This document shows positions 1 through 9,026 of a DNA stretch of 64,000 nt, piece after piece. The position numbers and the translations under genes were made by a program. Source of the stretch: a bacterium (GTDB lineage: Bacteria; Orphanbacterota; Orphanbacteria; Orphanbacterales; Orphanbacteraceae); assembly GCA_025782575.1 (NCBI GenBank), contig JALGYY010000047.1, positions 124,001-188,000 on the forward strand, given 5' to 3'. Below the pieces are notes generated by a model. That model saw only the letters and a program-made list of their open reading frames with translations. It did not search any database and was not told the DNA's origin. How positions within the stretch are numbered: the stretch's first letter is position 1; the number at the start of each line of letters is the position of its first letter.

Positions 1-512
1 CCTGAAAGGTCCGTCGTAATACTTCCCGCGAGTACCAGAAAGCGGTCGCCGGGGACCCGGGCCCATGTGAGCGCGGATCGATGATAAGGAGATTGCGCGA
101 GAAGCTGGGGGAGTGCCGGTTCCATTCTGTCAAACTCATTCCTGTAGTGACCTGAGCTGATAATCCGTCCCTCTTCATCCTGCACCTGGAGCATGTCGAG
201 CCCGGTGAGCGCCAGCGCCCCTTCCGCGTAATCCAGAAGATAGTTTCGCTCATCCGCGACCTCGTCGAAAGCGGCGAGCCGAAATCGGGTATCCGCTCGA
301 AGCTCCCCGGCGAGTGCCTCAAGCCGGCTGTAAGTTGTCCTGATTCGGGTGAGCAACTCGTTTTCCATTCTTGCGGCAAGCTCATCCACCCGCTCTTCAT
401 ATTGAACGGTCAATCGGCCTGACATGTCTCGATAAAGCGCCCACCCGAGAAGGGCGAGCGGTAAAAGAACGACGAAGAGGGACGTGACAAGAAGTCGGGT
501 TCGAAGATTCAT
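1..512 (-). CDS. Membrane sensor protein, N-terminal part (runs off left edge)
   Basis: The frame is open from an ATG at 512 to the left edge of the window, about 170 codons with no stop. The product begins with a short basic stretch and one hydrophobic segment (roughly residues 7-25). A helical stretch rich in Glu/Arg and a mixed domain follow, which resembles the extracytoplasmic sensing region of a sensor histidine kinase or other membrane receptor. No kinase core is visible because the gene is cut, so the histidine kinase identity is inference. The start overlaps the stop of the upstream solute-binding protein gene as ATGA (509-512), so the two are translationally coupled and probably sense together. 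Confidence 0.6.
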   Translation of the reverse strand, partial: MNLRTRLLVTSLFVVLLPLALLGWALYRDMSGRLTVQYEERVDELAARMENELLTRIRTTYSRLEALAGELRADTRFRLAAFDEVADERNYLLDYAEGALALTGLDMLQVQDEEGRIISSGHYRNEFDRMEPALPQLLAQSPYHRSALTWARVPGDRFLVLAGSITTDLS

Positions 513-1999
513 GGCGAGGGAGCGTCCTTTCGCCAGCCGGAATGTACGAGGCGGATCACACCATGATAATCGATCGTGATCCCCGTCAGTCCTCTGCGAG
601 AGACCATGTGGGGCCGCGTGGTGTAGAGAGGTGTGATGAGCTCGATCGCGATCTGTTGCGAGGGGGTAGCTTGCGGCATTTTGCTGCTGGGGGGCTCTCT
701 GTCGCGGACAAGCCAGGGAGACTGCCGGAGCAGCGCGTTCAGGCGGCGGCTCTCCCCTATTTTTTCGCGGCGAACCGGTACGACATGGGCGAGCGGACCT
801 CCCCGAGAGGTGGCGATTGAATCAACAGGGCCGATCGAATCGAGGGCGCTGATTTTCCACGATAACCTCTCGGCGATCCGCCGCGCTTCGTCGTCAAACA
901 GTGGATAGGCAATCTTCCCCAGCGTTTCCATGGGAGGGGGGTAGGGGTGTTGCCCTGGAAGATCCAACCGAGTCTGGATCGGATCGCCTGTGCCGGGCGG
1001 ATAGAGGGAGGTCAGCTCTTCCGCATCTGTATTCGCCACGTCTCTCACGAGACCGCATTGCAGTTCAGGATCAGCCGATAGGGCGGCGACAGATTTAGTA
1101 CGGTCGACGGCGACCAGATAGTAGTCGAGATCGAAAGGAAGGGGCTGGTCGGTGAAATCGCTCGACCGTTCAGCATACTGAAACACATCGCGCTCGCGGG
1201 TGATCAGGAGATCGATGTCAGGCGGGAGCAGGGCCGGCTCAGCCTCATCCTGAATGGAACGAAAATCGAAGACCAGAGAACCGGCGAGGTCTTTTCCAAG
1301 CGGATGTTTTCGATTGGGAATACAAACCAGTTTGCCGTGTCGGACGTGGCTTCCCGGTTCGATCATCCAGGCTCCCGTACCGATCGGGTATTCCGATTTC
1401 GGAGTTGCAGACGGTTTCATATCGTTACCGGCGATCCCGAACGAAGGATGGGAAAGCAAGTAGAGTAGTTCTGGATCGCCCACTTCCAAGCGGATCTCGA
1501 CCGTTCGATCGCTGATTCCCCGAATCTGATCACGCCCGAGCCAGTGACGGGGTTTCATTGACCAGGGGTTCTCTGAGGCGTGCCAGTATGCGTTGATAAG
1601 TCGCGGTTCGACCGGCTCGCCGTCCCAGAAGACCGCACCTTCCCGCAGCTTGAAAGTCCATGTTTTCCAGTCGTCGGAGACGGTCCAGCTTTCGGCGAGC
1701 CCTGGTTCTATTCTGCCCAGGCAATCAACTGTGACGAGGGTTTCGTAGAGGGTGCCGAACAGCAGGCGCTCGGAGTCGTTCAGCGGTGATGGCGCGTCCA
1801 TGGCCCACACTCGATCGGTCATGGCGATCCGAACAGGCCGCACACCGCCGGCCGGCTCTCCTGCGAGGAGCAGGCAAGGCTCGTCACTTCCCGCTCGGAA
1901 TCCTGTCTCGCGGGTCCCATGACCGGCACACCCGATCATCACGATCGGGCCGCCGAAGAGCATCAATCCGATGATCTGTCCTATCCATCTCACTGTCAT
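509..1999 (-). CDS. Family 5 (peptide/nickel-type) solute-binding lipoprotein
   Basis: The protein is about 496 residues from the ATG at 1999. It opens with a hydrophobic signal ending in a lipobox (MIGC), so the mature protein is probably membrane-anchored. The middle carries family 5 extracellular solute-binding hallmarks: a G-T-L-Y-E-T-L motif, then ESW..S.DWKTWTFKLREG and a V-F-W-D-G-E-P segment. ABC transporters use such proteins to capture oligopeptides or related ligands. No permease or ATPase gene lies next to it. It is instead coupled to a membrane sensor gene downstream, so a ligand-sensing role is possible. An in-frame upstream ATG at 2065 would add 22 residues before the signal peptide and is less likely. 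Confidence 0.8.
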   Translation of the reverse strand: MTVRWIGQIIGLMLFGGPIVMIGCAGHGTRETGFRAGSDEPCLLLAGEPAGGVRPVRIAMTDRVWAMDAPSPLNDSERLLFGTLYETLVTVDCLGRIEPGLAESWTVSDDWKTWTFKLREGAVFWDGEPVEPRLINAYWHASENPWSMKPRHWLGRDQIRGISDRTVEIRLEVGDPELLYLLSHPSFGIAGNDMKPSATPKSEYPIGTGAWMIEPGSHVRHGKLVCIPNRKHPLGKDLAGSLVFDFRSIQDEAEPALLPPDIDLLITRERDVFQYAERSSDFTDQPLPFDLDYYLVAVDRTKSVAALSADPELQCGLVRDVANTDAEELTSLYPPGTGDPIQTRLDLPGQHPYPPPMETLGKIAYPLFDDEARRIAERLSWKISALDSIGPVDSIATSRGGPLAHVVPVRREKIGESRRLNALLRQSPWLVRDREPPSSKMPQATPSQQIAIELITPLYTTRPHMVSRRGLTGITIDYHGVIRLVHSGWRKDAPSP

Positions 2000-2095
2000 A
2001 ACTCCGAGCCTACTGATTTTCACACCTGTCGTCGAGGTAGGGGTTCGCCCTTTCGGGATGATCATGTAGAATCGGTCCCTGAGAGGACGTCAGAC

Positions 2096-2689
2096 TTGAA
2101 TCTTTCACACGCGGAAATTTACTTCGATTCGCAGGCTGCGATCTACAACGCGACCCGGCGTCACTTCCTCAGGGGTCGGGAGAGTGCAACGGCACTTCTC
2201 GGCGTCGAACCGGGCGACCGGGTGGCCGACTTCGCGTGCGGAACCGGACTCAACTTCGATTGGTTTTATCGGGCGGGTGCTTCGGAAGTGATCGGCATCG
2301 ATGCCTCGAGTCGCATGTTGGATCGTGCCAAACGGCGCTACCCGGACGCCCATGTTCTTCAGGGAGACATCGTGACGTGCTCGATCGAGGGGGAAGTACA
2401 GAAGGTGTTCTGCTCCTACGCTCTTTCACTGATCGATGACTGGGAGAAGGCGATCGAGAACATGGTGCGGTCACTCAGCCGGGATGGGAGATTGGCGATT
2501 CTCGATTTCGGGCCGATGCGTGGTGCCTTACGGTTTTCCGACCCCCTCTTCCGATGGTGGATCGGCATTCACGGCGCCGATCCCGACCGGGGCTACCGCG
2601 CGGTTCTGGAAAGGTTCTTTCGTTCTGTCGAAGTCCATCTTCCCAAGCATGGCTTTGCTGTGACTCTCATCGGCGACGGACTCCTCTAG
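2096..2689 (+). CDS. Class I SAM-dependent methyltransferase
   Basis: The product is about 197 residues. The SAM-binding motif I is clear (ADFACGTGLN), followed by an acidic residue at the end of strand 2 (VIGIDAS) and a motif with an acidic residue after strand 3 (LQGDIV). The most likely start is a TTG at 2096, because AGAGGA lies eight bases upstream at 2082-2087. The reading frame is open to an ATG at 1919, but that extension would overlap the divergent solute-binding gene. The substrate cannot be told from sequence. The 3' end overlaps the convergent glycosyltransferase gene by about 160 bases, which is unusually long. Confidence 0.8.
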   Translation: MNLSHAEIYFDSQAAIYNATRRHFLRGRESATALLGVEPGDRVADFACGTGLNFDWFYRAGASEVIGIDASSRMLDRAKRRYPDAHVLQGDIVTCSIEGEVQKVFCSYALSLIDDWEKAIENMVRSLSRDGRLAILDFGPMRGALRFSDPLFRWWIGIHGADPDRGYRAVLERFFRSVEVHLPKHGFAVTLIGDGLL

Positions 2690-3859
2690 TACGCCCTCTC
2701 CCGCGGAACCCCGATTCTCCAGCCGGTCATAGTAGCCAATCAGTCGATCGGCGAAACTATTCTGAGAATAGACCGCACGCGCGAACTGTTCACCTCCCTG
2801 AACGACCTGTTGGCGGGCGTCCATGTCGACCAGCAAACGGAAAACCGCATCACTCAGGAGGTCAGGTGCAACCGGCGGAACGAGCAGACCCGTCTCACCG
2901 TTCCGTACGCAGTCGGGGAGGCCGCCCGTGTCTGTCGCAACCACGGCTGTGTGACCGAGCATCGCTTCGACCGCAATCAGTCCGTACGGTTCGAGCCGGG
3001 CGGGAACAACCATAATATCCATGGCGGAGAGAAACGCCGATTTGTCATCCTGGGCGCCCCAGAATCGGACCTGGTCCCCGATTCCGAGGGACCGAGCCTG
3101 ATCCCTCAGTTCGTTCAGATGGTTTGAGTCGGTGTCAGGGTCATCACCCACGATCCAGACCTTTGGTCGTAAACCCCTTCGTGCGATCAGTTCCACCGCC
3201 TCCAGAAGAAGATCCGCGCCCATTCGGGGGATGAGCGGACCCCACATGCCGACAACCGCCTCATCGGGAGAAAGATGGTGGCTCGCGCGAAGTTGCTTCC
3301 CCCGCTTCGGTGCGTCGTCATCCGGGAAGTCGACGAACAGAGGAAGAAGAGACGCAGCGGCCGCCCGATTCCGCTTCCTCTGATTGAGGTAAGCAGTAAG
3401 AGGGGACCGTATCGCCTCGGTAGGGGCAATCACGAGGTCAGCCATTCCGCAGCCTGATCGATGGAGTTCTTTGTCGGCCGGAACGCTTTGGATGTGGGCT
3501 ACCAGCCGGGCGTGGCACAGGCGTGCGGGGCGGGCCATATGCCGAAGCGCTTGAACGCTCATGCAGTGAACGAGATCGATACTGTATCGCTTGAGGGAAA
3601 TGAAAGCCCGGGATGTGGCGATAGGACCTCCCCAGAGTCCTTTCTCGCGACTCTGGTCGTCAATCGGGACGAGCGCAAAGCTCGATTGGCGGACTATATC
3701 CTCCATCGGCCCTCCGGGGGGGGTGAAGAATAGAACGTCCCGCCCGCTCGCACGAATCACATCCGCTACATGGAGCGCGGACCGCTCGCTCTGCCGGATC
3801 TGGTCGCCTCGATGGTGGACAATTGCCACACGTTTGATCATCCGCTTTCTGGCTCTCAA
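2528..3859 (-). CDS. GT4-type (GT-B fold) glycosyltransferase
   Basis: The product is 443 residues. The N-terminal half has a Rossmann-like GT-B entry (VAIVHHRGDQ, LVHCMS). The C-terminal half has group 1 transferase features: VVGMWGPLIPRMGADLLLEA, a V-W-I-V-G strand, and the donor-binding E-P-Y-G-L-I-A-V-E-A-M segment with the E-x7-E pattern. It probably transfers a nucleotide-sugar unit to a cell-surface glycan or lipid. The start is a TTG at 3859, chosen because a full AGGAGG lies six to seven bases upstream. An internal ATG at 3841 has no such site. The last 50 or so residues (after the helix ending YYDRLENR) are low-homology sequence that reads antisense through the neighbouring methyltransferase gene. 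Confidence 0.85.
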   Translation of the reverse strand: MRARKRMIKRVAIVHHRGDQIRQSERSALHVADVIRASGRDVLFFTPPGGPMEDIVRQSSFALVPIDDQSREKGLWGGPIATSRAFISLKRYSIDLVHCMSVQALRHMARPARLCHARLVAHIQSVPADKELHRSGCGMADLVIAPTEAIRSPLTAYLNQRKRNRAAAASLLPLFVDFPDDDAPKRGKQLRASHHLSPDEAVVGMWGPLIPRMGADLLLEAVELIARRGLRPKVWIVGDDPDTDSNHLNELRDQARSLGIGDQVRFWGAQDDKSAFLSAMDIMVVPARLEPYGLIAVEAMLGHTAVVATDTGGLPDCVRNGETGLLVPPVAPDLLSDAVFRLLVDMDARQQVVQGGEQFARAVYSQNSFADRLIGYYDRLENRGSAGEGVLEESVADESHSKAMLGKMDFDRTKEPFQNRAVAPVGIGAVNADPPSEEGVGKP

Positions 3860-4026
3860 GGGGTTCCTCCTCTCTCGTCCATTCGGCCGATTTCGTACCC
3901 GCCTTAACCTGCTGATCGTGGCAAATCCCGGCTCACAGGCCAGGCGGGAACGGCCGATACTCTGGTCAAGTAGACCCCCGGGGAGAGCCCGGCGTGGTCT
4001 TCCCGGGGATCTCAGGGGACAGGTGG

Positions 4027-4728
4027 ATGGAAATAAAAAATCATGAGACGGGGCGACGCCGCGAAACGACTGTTCTCGTCACCTGTAACCGAACCGGGAG
4101 AGGCGGAGCTTCTACCGGAAAGAAAAAGCGCCGTGGTCTCTCGGTCGATGTGTACCGGTTCGACTCGACTTGTTCCTCTGACGGCCAATTCCCCGAGAGT
4201 GGAGGTCAGAAGCCTGTTATCTCAAGCGACTCCTGTTCCGGTCTCGGATTCGGCATCCGGTTTCTGTTTCTGTTGGTCCGGACAAGGCCGACCTCTGTCC
4301 TCCATGTCGGAGTCGGGTCGGCGATCTGGGCACTGCCGATTGCCTGGATGACCAGGGTGCCTCACATCTCCCAGTACTTGCCGGGGATTCAACTCGGCTC
4401 GGGACCGGGCGATCCCGGACCTGTCGACAAGTTCCGCCGGGCGCTCCGGTTTGCTCATTCAGTTTACGTCACAAGAGAAGCGGTCCATCTGTTTGCAGTC
4501 AATATGCTTGATGTACCGGAAAAAAAAATCAGGTTCCTTGAGTCGGGAAAGAGCGGGGCGAGCAAGAACAAGACGCTCGGGAGAGAAACCGGCGACGAAT
4601 CGGATGCGGTCCGGCAGGTGATTGAGGGGATGTTCGGACTGGACGGCGGTCCCGCCGGAAAGCGTAAGAGCAAGAGTCAAGATGGTAATCGGAGCGCCAC
4701 GACAGAGGAGGAGGTCCGCCTTGCGTAG
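4027..4728 (+). CDS. Short GT4-like protein, N-terminal half only
   Basis: The product is about 233 residues from the ATG at 4027. Residues from about 95 on resemble the acceptor-side half of a GT4 transferase: a VLHVGVGSAIWALP strand-helix, PHISQYLPGIQ, then a K-F-R-R-A-L-R-F-A helix and a V-P-E-K-K-I-R linker that in intact enzymes leads to the donor-binding domain. That second domain is absent. The protein instead ends in a basic/acidic low-complexity tail. It may be a decayed transferase or a short accessory protein. Its stop overlaps the TTG start of the STAS gene by eight bases, indicating coupled translation. Confidence that it is expressed is moderate. Confidence 0.5.
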   Translation: MEIKNHETGRRRETTVLVTCNRTGRGGASTGKKKRRGLSVDVYRFDSTCSSDGQFPESGGQKPVISSDSCSGLGFGIRFLFLLVRTRPTSVLHVGVGSAIWALPIAWMTRVPHISQYLPGIQLGSGPGDPGPVDKFRRALRFAHSVYVTREAVHLFAVNMLDVPEKKIRFLESGKSGASKNKTLGRETGDESDAVRQVIEGMFGLDGGPAGKRKSKSQDGNRSATTEEEVRLA

Positions 4729-5095
4729 AAAGACCGATCGACATCGTGGCCGGCCTGGCGGTGCGATTCAGAGAGGAACACGAATCATTGATGTGGGGAC
4801 TGATCTGACAGGAGATGTAGTGGGCGATCTGGGATCTCTCCTCCGGTCAGGGCCCCTTCCTTCGAGACTGATCCTCGATTCGAGCCATGTCGTTCGTGTC
4901 GACAAGAGAGGGCTCAACTGGTTGGCCGAACTCGAGTCCACTCAATCGGGAGAGAACATGGGCCTCGTGCTTCTTGCTCCAAGTCCCATGCTGGTCGACG
5001 CGATGGACTCGTTCGGCTTTGGGGGAGAGATCATCTTCGCGTCCAGCATAGGCGAGGCGATCGATCGTACTGCCGATCTCGACCACGAACTCTAG
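4721..5095 (+). CDS. STAS domain protein
   Basis: The product is 124 residues from the TTG at 4721, preceded by a strong AGGAGGAGG (4705-4713) six or more bases upstream. The sequence follows the STAS fold of anti-sigma factor antagonists and related regulators: a first strand (TRIIDVG), a central RLILDSSHVVRVDKRGLNWL segment corresponding to the conserved strand, turn and helix, and a last strand-helix with GGEIIFASSIGEAI. The usual phosphorylated Ser of SpoIIAA-type proteins would sit near the VDKRG turn, where no Ser aligns. It may therefore be a non-phosphorylated binding module. Start codon and spacing show coupling to the preceding gene. Confidence 0.75.
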   Translation: MRRKTDRHRGRPGGAIQRGTRIIDVGTDLTGDVVGDLGSLLRSGPLPSRLILDSSHVVRVDKRGLNWLAELESTQSGENMGLVLLAPSPMLVDAMDSFGFGGEIIFASSIGEAIDRTADLDHEL

Positions 5096-5236
5096 ACTTC
5101 TCGCTCGTATCCTGCTGCTGCTCATTTTGAATGACCCTGCCTGAGGGGAGACCCCTGTTACCCACCATCGACAGTAAAATCCCCTGATCGCTGTCTTTAC
5201 GACCACTTTTCCAGTGTAAGACCTTTCGAGGCCGGA

Positions 5237-5752
5237 CTAAACCCGATTACCATCGAGCGTAAAGATATCGGCCTCATGAGTTCCGGTGTCGTAGACGGCG
5301 TAGGTCGGCGTGCCGTGAATCCCCCCCATGATCTCCCCCGGGTTGATTACAATCGTGTCGCCGGTCCGTTCGATCTGGTGAACGTGGTTGTGCCCGAAGC
5401 AGACGACGTCGTACAGGCCGGATCGGGCGAGCGCACGGCCGATCGTGTTGTAGTGGTTCAAGGCGAATCGTTTACCTGCAAGCGTGATTTCCGCGAGTTC
5501 CGGGTGGATGCGGATCTTCCGTCTGGCGTTTCCGCCTTCTGCGGCACCTTCCAGAATCCGGTAGGGATCGCCGTCATTGTTTCCGAAGACGACATGGATA
5601 TCCTTCGCGAAGCCGGCCACCATGTCTCTCATTATGAAGGGGCTGCAAAGATCACCCAGACAGAAAAGCACGTCCATGCTCTTCAGTTGCGCGAGTGCGC
5701 CTGCAAGGTGGTCCCGTCTGTCGTGTATGTCCGACACGATTCCGATCTTCAT
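5237..5752 (-). CDS. YfcE/MJ0936-type metallophosphoesterase
   Basis: The 171-residue size is typical for the small one-domain family of phosphodiesterases. All metal-ligand motifs are visible: DIHDRRDH near the N-terminus, GDLCSP, the GNNDGD catalytic motif, H-Y-N-T in the middle, and GHNHVHQ near the C-terminus, followed by NPGEIMGG. Such enzymes hydrolyse phosphodiesters using two metal ions in the cytoplasm; the natural substrate is generally unknown. A GAGGA site lies eight to nine bases before the ATG. It is the second gene of a two-gene unit, starting ten bases after the YjbQ-family gene. Confidence 0.9.
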   Translation of the reverse strand: MKIGIVSDIHDRRDHLAGALAQLKSMDVLFCLGDLCSPFIMRDMVAGFAKDIHVVFGNNDGDPYRILEGAAEGGNARRKIRIHPELAEITLAGKRFALNHYNTIGRALARSGLYDVVCFGHNHVHQIERTGDTIVINPGEIMGGIHGTPTYAVYDTGTHEADIFTLDGNRV

Positions 5753-5762
5753 TGATGGATCC

Positions 5763-6185
5763 TCACTCTCCGATGATCTTGACGAGAACTCTTTTCGAGC
5801 GACGACCGTCGAACTCGCCGTAGAAGATCTGCTCCCACGGTCCGAAATCGAGCCGGCCCCCGGTTATGGCTACCACGACCTCCCGTCCCATGATCTGCCG
5901 CTTGTGATGCGCGTCGGCGTTATCCTCACCCGTACGATTGTGATGGTACCGCTCCGGTGACGGGTCGAACGGGGCGAGAGATTCGAGCCACAGCTTATAG
6001 TCCCGATGAAGCCCGGGCTCATCATCGTTTATGAAAACGGAAGCGGTAATGTGCATCGCATTTACGAGACAGAGGCCTTCCTGAACCGCACTCTCCAGCA
6101 CAACCCGTTCGACGTCAGGTGTGATGTTTCGAAACTCCATTCGTTTCTTAATCTGAAATGTCAGGTATTCCGTTTTGGATTTCAT
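5763..6185 (-). CDS. YjbQ family protein (UPF0047, secondary thiamine-phosphate synthase family)
   Basis: The product is 140 residues, the usual length for this family. Conserved family segments are visible: [19 protein letters not shown], the [14 protein letters not shown] loop and the G[17 protein letters not shown] C-terminal signature. Members are small trimeric proteins, some with weak thiamine-phosphate synthase activity; the main function is unsettled. I chose the ATG at 6185 because it gives family length and has AGGGGTGG upstream. The frame continues open 46 codons further but has no family homology there. It lies divergent from the BNR protein gene. Confidence 0.9.
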   Translation of the reverse strand: MKSKTEYLTFQIKKRMEFRNITPDVERVVLESAVQEGLCLVNAMHITASVFINDDEPGLHRDYKLWLESLAPFDPSPERYHHNRTGEDNADAHHKRQIMGREVVVAITGGRLDFGPWEQIFYGEFDGRRSKRVLVKIIGE

Positions 6186-6306
6186 GATCCACCCCTGGTT
6201 CGTTTGCGCTTCGCCTCTGTTGACGGTATTCCGCTTCTTCCGCGTACGATACCAAACCCCCTGTCTCTTGCGAACAGACAAGTCTAACCGGCTCGAATGT
6301 AAAGAC

Positions 6307-6335
6307 TTGAGAAGATCGGGCAATCGATGTATAAT
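6307..6335 (+). promoter_or_regulatory. Sigma-70 type promoter of the BNR protein gene
   Basis: TTGAGA at 6307-6312, a 17-base spacer, and a perfect TATAAT at 6330-6335. Predicted transcription start is near 6342. This rules out the in-frame ATG at 6327 and supports the ATG at 6366, which has GGGAG nine bases upstream. Confidence 0.75.
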
Positions 6336-6365
6336 GCAAGTCCAATCGATCGGGAGAACCGCGAC

Positions 6366-9005
6366 ATGATGATGTTACGAGGCGAGCGCCACTCCCCGGT
6401 GCCCGGGCGGATCGGCGTGTTCCTGTTCCTTGCCGCCGGCCTTGGTTTCCTGCTGCATCACTACTCCGCCACAGAAGATGAGTTTCAGCCGCCGAAAGGG
6501 CCGGGCGTACCGAACGACTGGTTCTACATGCAACGCGCGTGGCCGAGCGGCGTGATCAATCATGAAGCCCGCCACGATGCCATCCGTCAGACGAGGAACA
6601 TGAGGGACTTCGTCGGGCCAGAGGGTAGAAAGAGAGCTGCCGGCGATTGGGAACTCGTCGGTCCCACCAACGTCGGTGGCCGTATTACCGACATCGCCGC
6701 CGACCCGAACGATACCGATACATACTATATTGCCGCTGCATCCGGGGGAGTCTGGAAAACCACGGATGGAGGAACGAACTTTACGTCCGTATTCGATGGC
6801 TACGGCAGCCTGTCAATCGGGGCGATTGCTGTTGATCCGACCAATGCCGATATTGTTTATGTAGGAACCGGTGAGGCCAATCCCGGGGGAGGGAGCGTTG
6901 CCTACGGAGGGGACGGTGTCTGGAAGAGTACCGACGGCGGTCAGACCTGGACGCATCTCGGACTGGAATTGACCAGATACATCGGGAGAATCGTCGTCGA
7001 TCCTCTGACGCCCTCCCGCGTGTATGTCGCCGCTACCGGAAATCTCTTCTCCAAGAACGCGGATCGTGGTGTCTATCGGACTGTCGATGCCGGCACCACA
7101 TGGGCCAAAGTTCATTTCATTTCCGATTCCACAGGCTGTATCGACCTGGCAATCGATCCTTCGAACCCCGACCGGATCTTTGCGGCGATGTGGGAGCGGA
7201 TCCGCCGGCCTGACACGAGGCGATATGGCGGAATCACGAGCGGGATATGGCGGACGGAAGATGGCGGGGATACATGGTCCATACTGGCCGGGGGATTGCC
7301 CCTGCCGTCCAATCTGTCCGGGCGGATCGGCGTCGCCGTTTCACCTGCGAATACTTCCAAAGTCTACGCGACCTATACCGATCAGACCGGTTTCTTCGAC
7401 GGCTTTTTTCAGTCCACGAACAGTGGTTCCACCTGGACCCAGAAGCCGGCGAGCGGTTTGACGACGTTCTATTCATCATTCGGTTGGTGGTTCAGCCGGT
7501 TATGGCCCAGTCCCGACCAGGAAGATGTCGTTTTCGCCGACGGAATCTCTCTCTACAAGACGACCAACGGCGGCACCAGTTTCAATTCGGTGGGGAACAC
7601 GATGCATGTGGATCATCACACGCATTACATTTCCGCGTCGACACCGAATTTCATGCTGAACGGTAATGACGGAGGGCTCTACGTTTCGAATAATGGGGGC
7701 GCGGGTTGGTCATTCGTGAACGGCCTCCCGATTTCCCAGTTCTACACGATCGAGGTGAATGAAGCGCAGCCTTCCGTTGTGTACGGGGGGACGCAGGACA
7801 ATGGGACGAACCGGACTCCCGGGGGTCTCCTGGACGACTGGGAGGAGCTGTTCGGCGGTGACGGACATTACGTGAATGTCGGGCCGGACGACACCGACGT
7901 CATCTATCTCGAATATCAGTACGGCAACTTTTTCAAGTCGACAGACGGCGGGAATAATTTCTCTTCTGCAATGTTCGGCATCTCCGGTGGAGATCGAAAG
8001 AACTGGTCAACACCGGTCGTCATCGATCCGACTAGTATCGGCAATGTGTTTACCACGTTGTATTATGGTGCGAACCGCCTCTATCGCTCGGAAAACTCCG
8101 CAGCGTCCTGGACGCCGATTTCCGGTGACCTGAGTGATGGCAATCCGGGGTCGGGGGGAGTCACATTCGGGACGATCACCACGATCGCTGTGGCGCCGTC
8201 CGATTCGGCGACGATCTACGTGGGAACGGATGACGGCAACGTTTGGGTAAGCACGGACTACGGCGGAACGTATACCCCCATCGAAACCGGACTTCCGAAC
8301 AGGTGGATCTCTCGAATCGCCGTCGATCCTCTGAATGACGGGATCGCCTACGTGACGCTTTCCGGTTTCCGGGACGACGATCCACTTTCCCACCTGTTCC
8401 GCACAATCAATCATGGGAGTTCGTGGACCGACATTTCGAGTAACCTGCCCGACGCGCCGCTGAACGATATCATTGTCGATCCGGTCAATCCTTCGATTCT
8501 CTATGTGGCGAGTGATGTGGGGGTGTTTACCACAGGAAATCTGGGTACGACCTGGGCGCTCCTCGGCAACAATCTTCCCGACGGCGTTGTCGTGACGGAT
8601 ATCAAGTATTTGTCGTCTCCGGCGCCTACGCTCTTTGCGGCGACCTACGGCCGCTCCTGCTGGTCGTTCGATCTCTCGCAGGCGACTACTGTCGCCGATG
8701 GCTGGCCGGCCGGGCTATCAGGCGAGACATCGATCGCACTGTTCCCCAACGCACCGAACCCGTTCCGAGACGAAACGGCGATCCGCTTCGCGTTGCCGGA
8801 CGCCGGTCATGCCAGGCTCGAAGTAATCGATATTGCGGGCCGGAGAGTGCGGATCCTTCAATCGAATCGAGTAGCGGCCGGTGAGCATCTGGCAACATGG
8901 GATGGAAGGGATGAAGCGGGACGGGCAGTCGCGAACGGTGTTTACTTCTACCGTCTGGCGGCGAACGGCGAATCTGTTGCGAGAAAGATGACTCTCAGCC
9001 GCTGA
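6366..9005 (+). CDS. Secreted BNR/VPS10-type beta-propeller protein with FlgD-type C-terminal domain
   Basis: The product is about 879 residues. An N-terminal hydrophobic segment follows a basic stretch. The body is built of repeated propeller blades with the Asp-box pattern, for example [38 protein letters not shown] and [12 protein letters not shown]. Between blades are V-D-P-T-N-x-D-I-V-Y-V-G-T segments like sortilin/VPS10 and photosystem assembly-type propellers. The last 95 residues form a FlgD immunoglobulin-like domain: NPF at the start, strand pairs, then [18 protein letters not shown] and a basic end. In FCB-type bacteria that domain marks cell-surface or secreted proteins. Function is likely binding or hydrolysis of glycans, but no catalytic residues can be assigned. 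Confidence 0.85.
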   Translation: MMMLRGERHSPVPGRIGVFLFLAAGLGFLLHHYSATEDEFQPPKGPGVPNDWFYMQRAWPSGVINHEARHDAIRQTRNMRDFVGPEGRKRAAGDWELVGPTNVGGRITDIAADPNDTDTYYIAAASGGVWKTTDGGTNFTSVFDGYGSLSIGAIAVDPTNADIVYVGTGEANPGGGSVAYGGDGVWKSTDGGQTWTHLGLELTRYIGRIVVDPLTPSRVYVAATGNLFSKNADRGVYRTVDAGTTWAKVHFISDSTGCIDLAIDPSNPDRIFAAMWERIRRPDTRRYGGITSGIWRTEDGGDTWSILAGGLPLPSNLSGRIGVAVSPANTSKVYATYTDQTGFFDGFFQSTNSGSTWTQKPASGLTTFYSSFGWWFSRLWPSPDQEDVVFADGISLYKTTNGGTSFNSVGNTMHVDHHTHYISASTPNFMLNGNDGGLYVSNNGGAGWSFVNGLPISQFYTIEVNEAQPSVVYGGTQDNGTNRTPGGLLDDWEELFGGDGHYVNVGPDDTDVIYLEYQYGNFFKSTDGGNNFSSAMFGISGGDRKNWSTPVVIDPTSIGNVFTTLYYGANRLYRSENSAASWTPISGDLSDGNPGSGGVTFGTITTIAVAPSDSATIYVGTDDGNVWVSTDYGGTYTPIETGLPNRWISRIAVDPLNDGIAYVTLSGFRDDDPLSHLFRTINHGSSWTDISSNLPDAPLNDIIVDPVNPSILYVASDVGVFTTGNLGTTWALLGNNLPDGVVVTDIKYLSSPAPTLFAATYGRSCWSFDLSQATTVADGWPAGLSGETSIALFPNAPNPFRDETAIRFALPDAGHARLEVIDIAGRRVRILQSNRVAAGEHLATWDGRDEAGRAVANGVYFYRLAANGESVARKMTLSR

Positions 9006-9026
9006 GCCTGCACTTGAGCGATCCGA

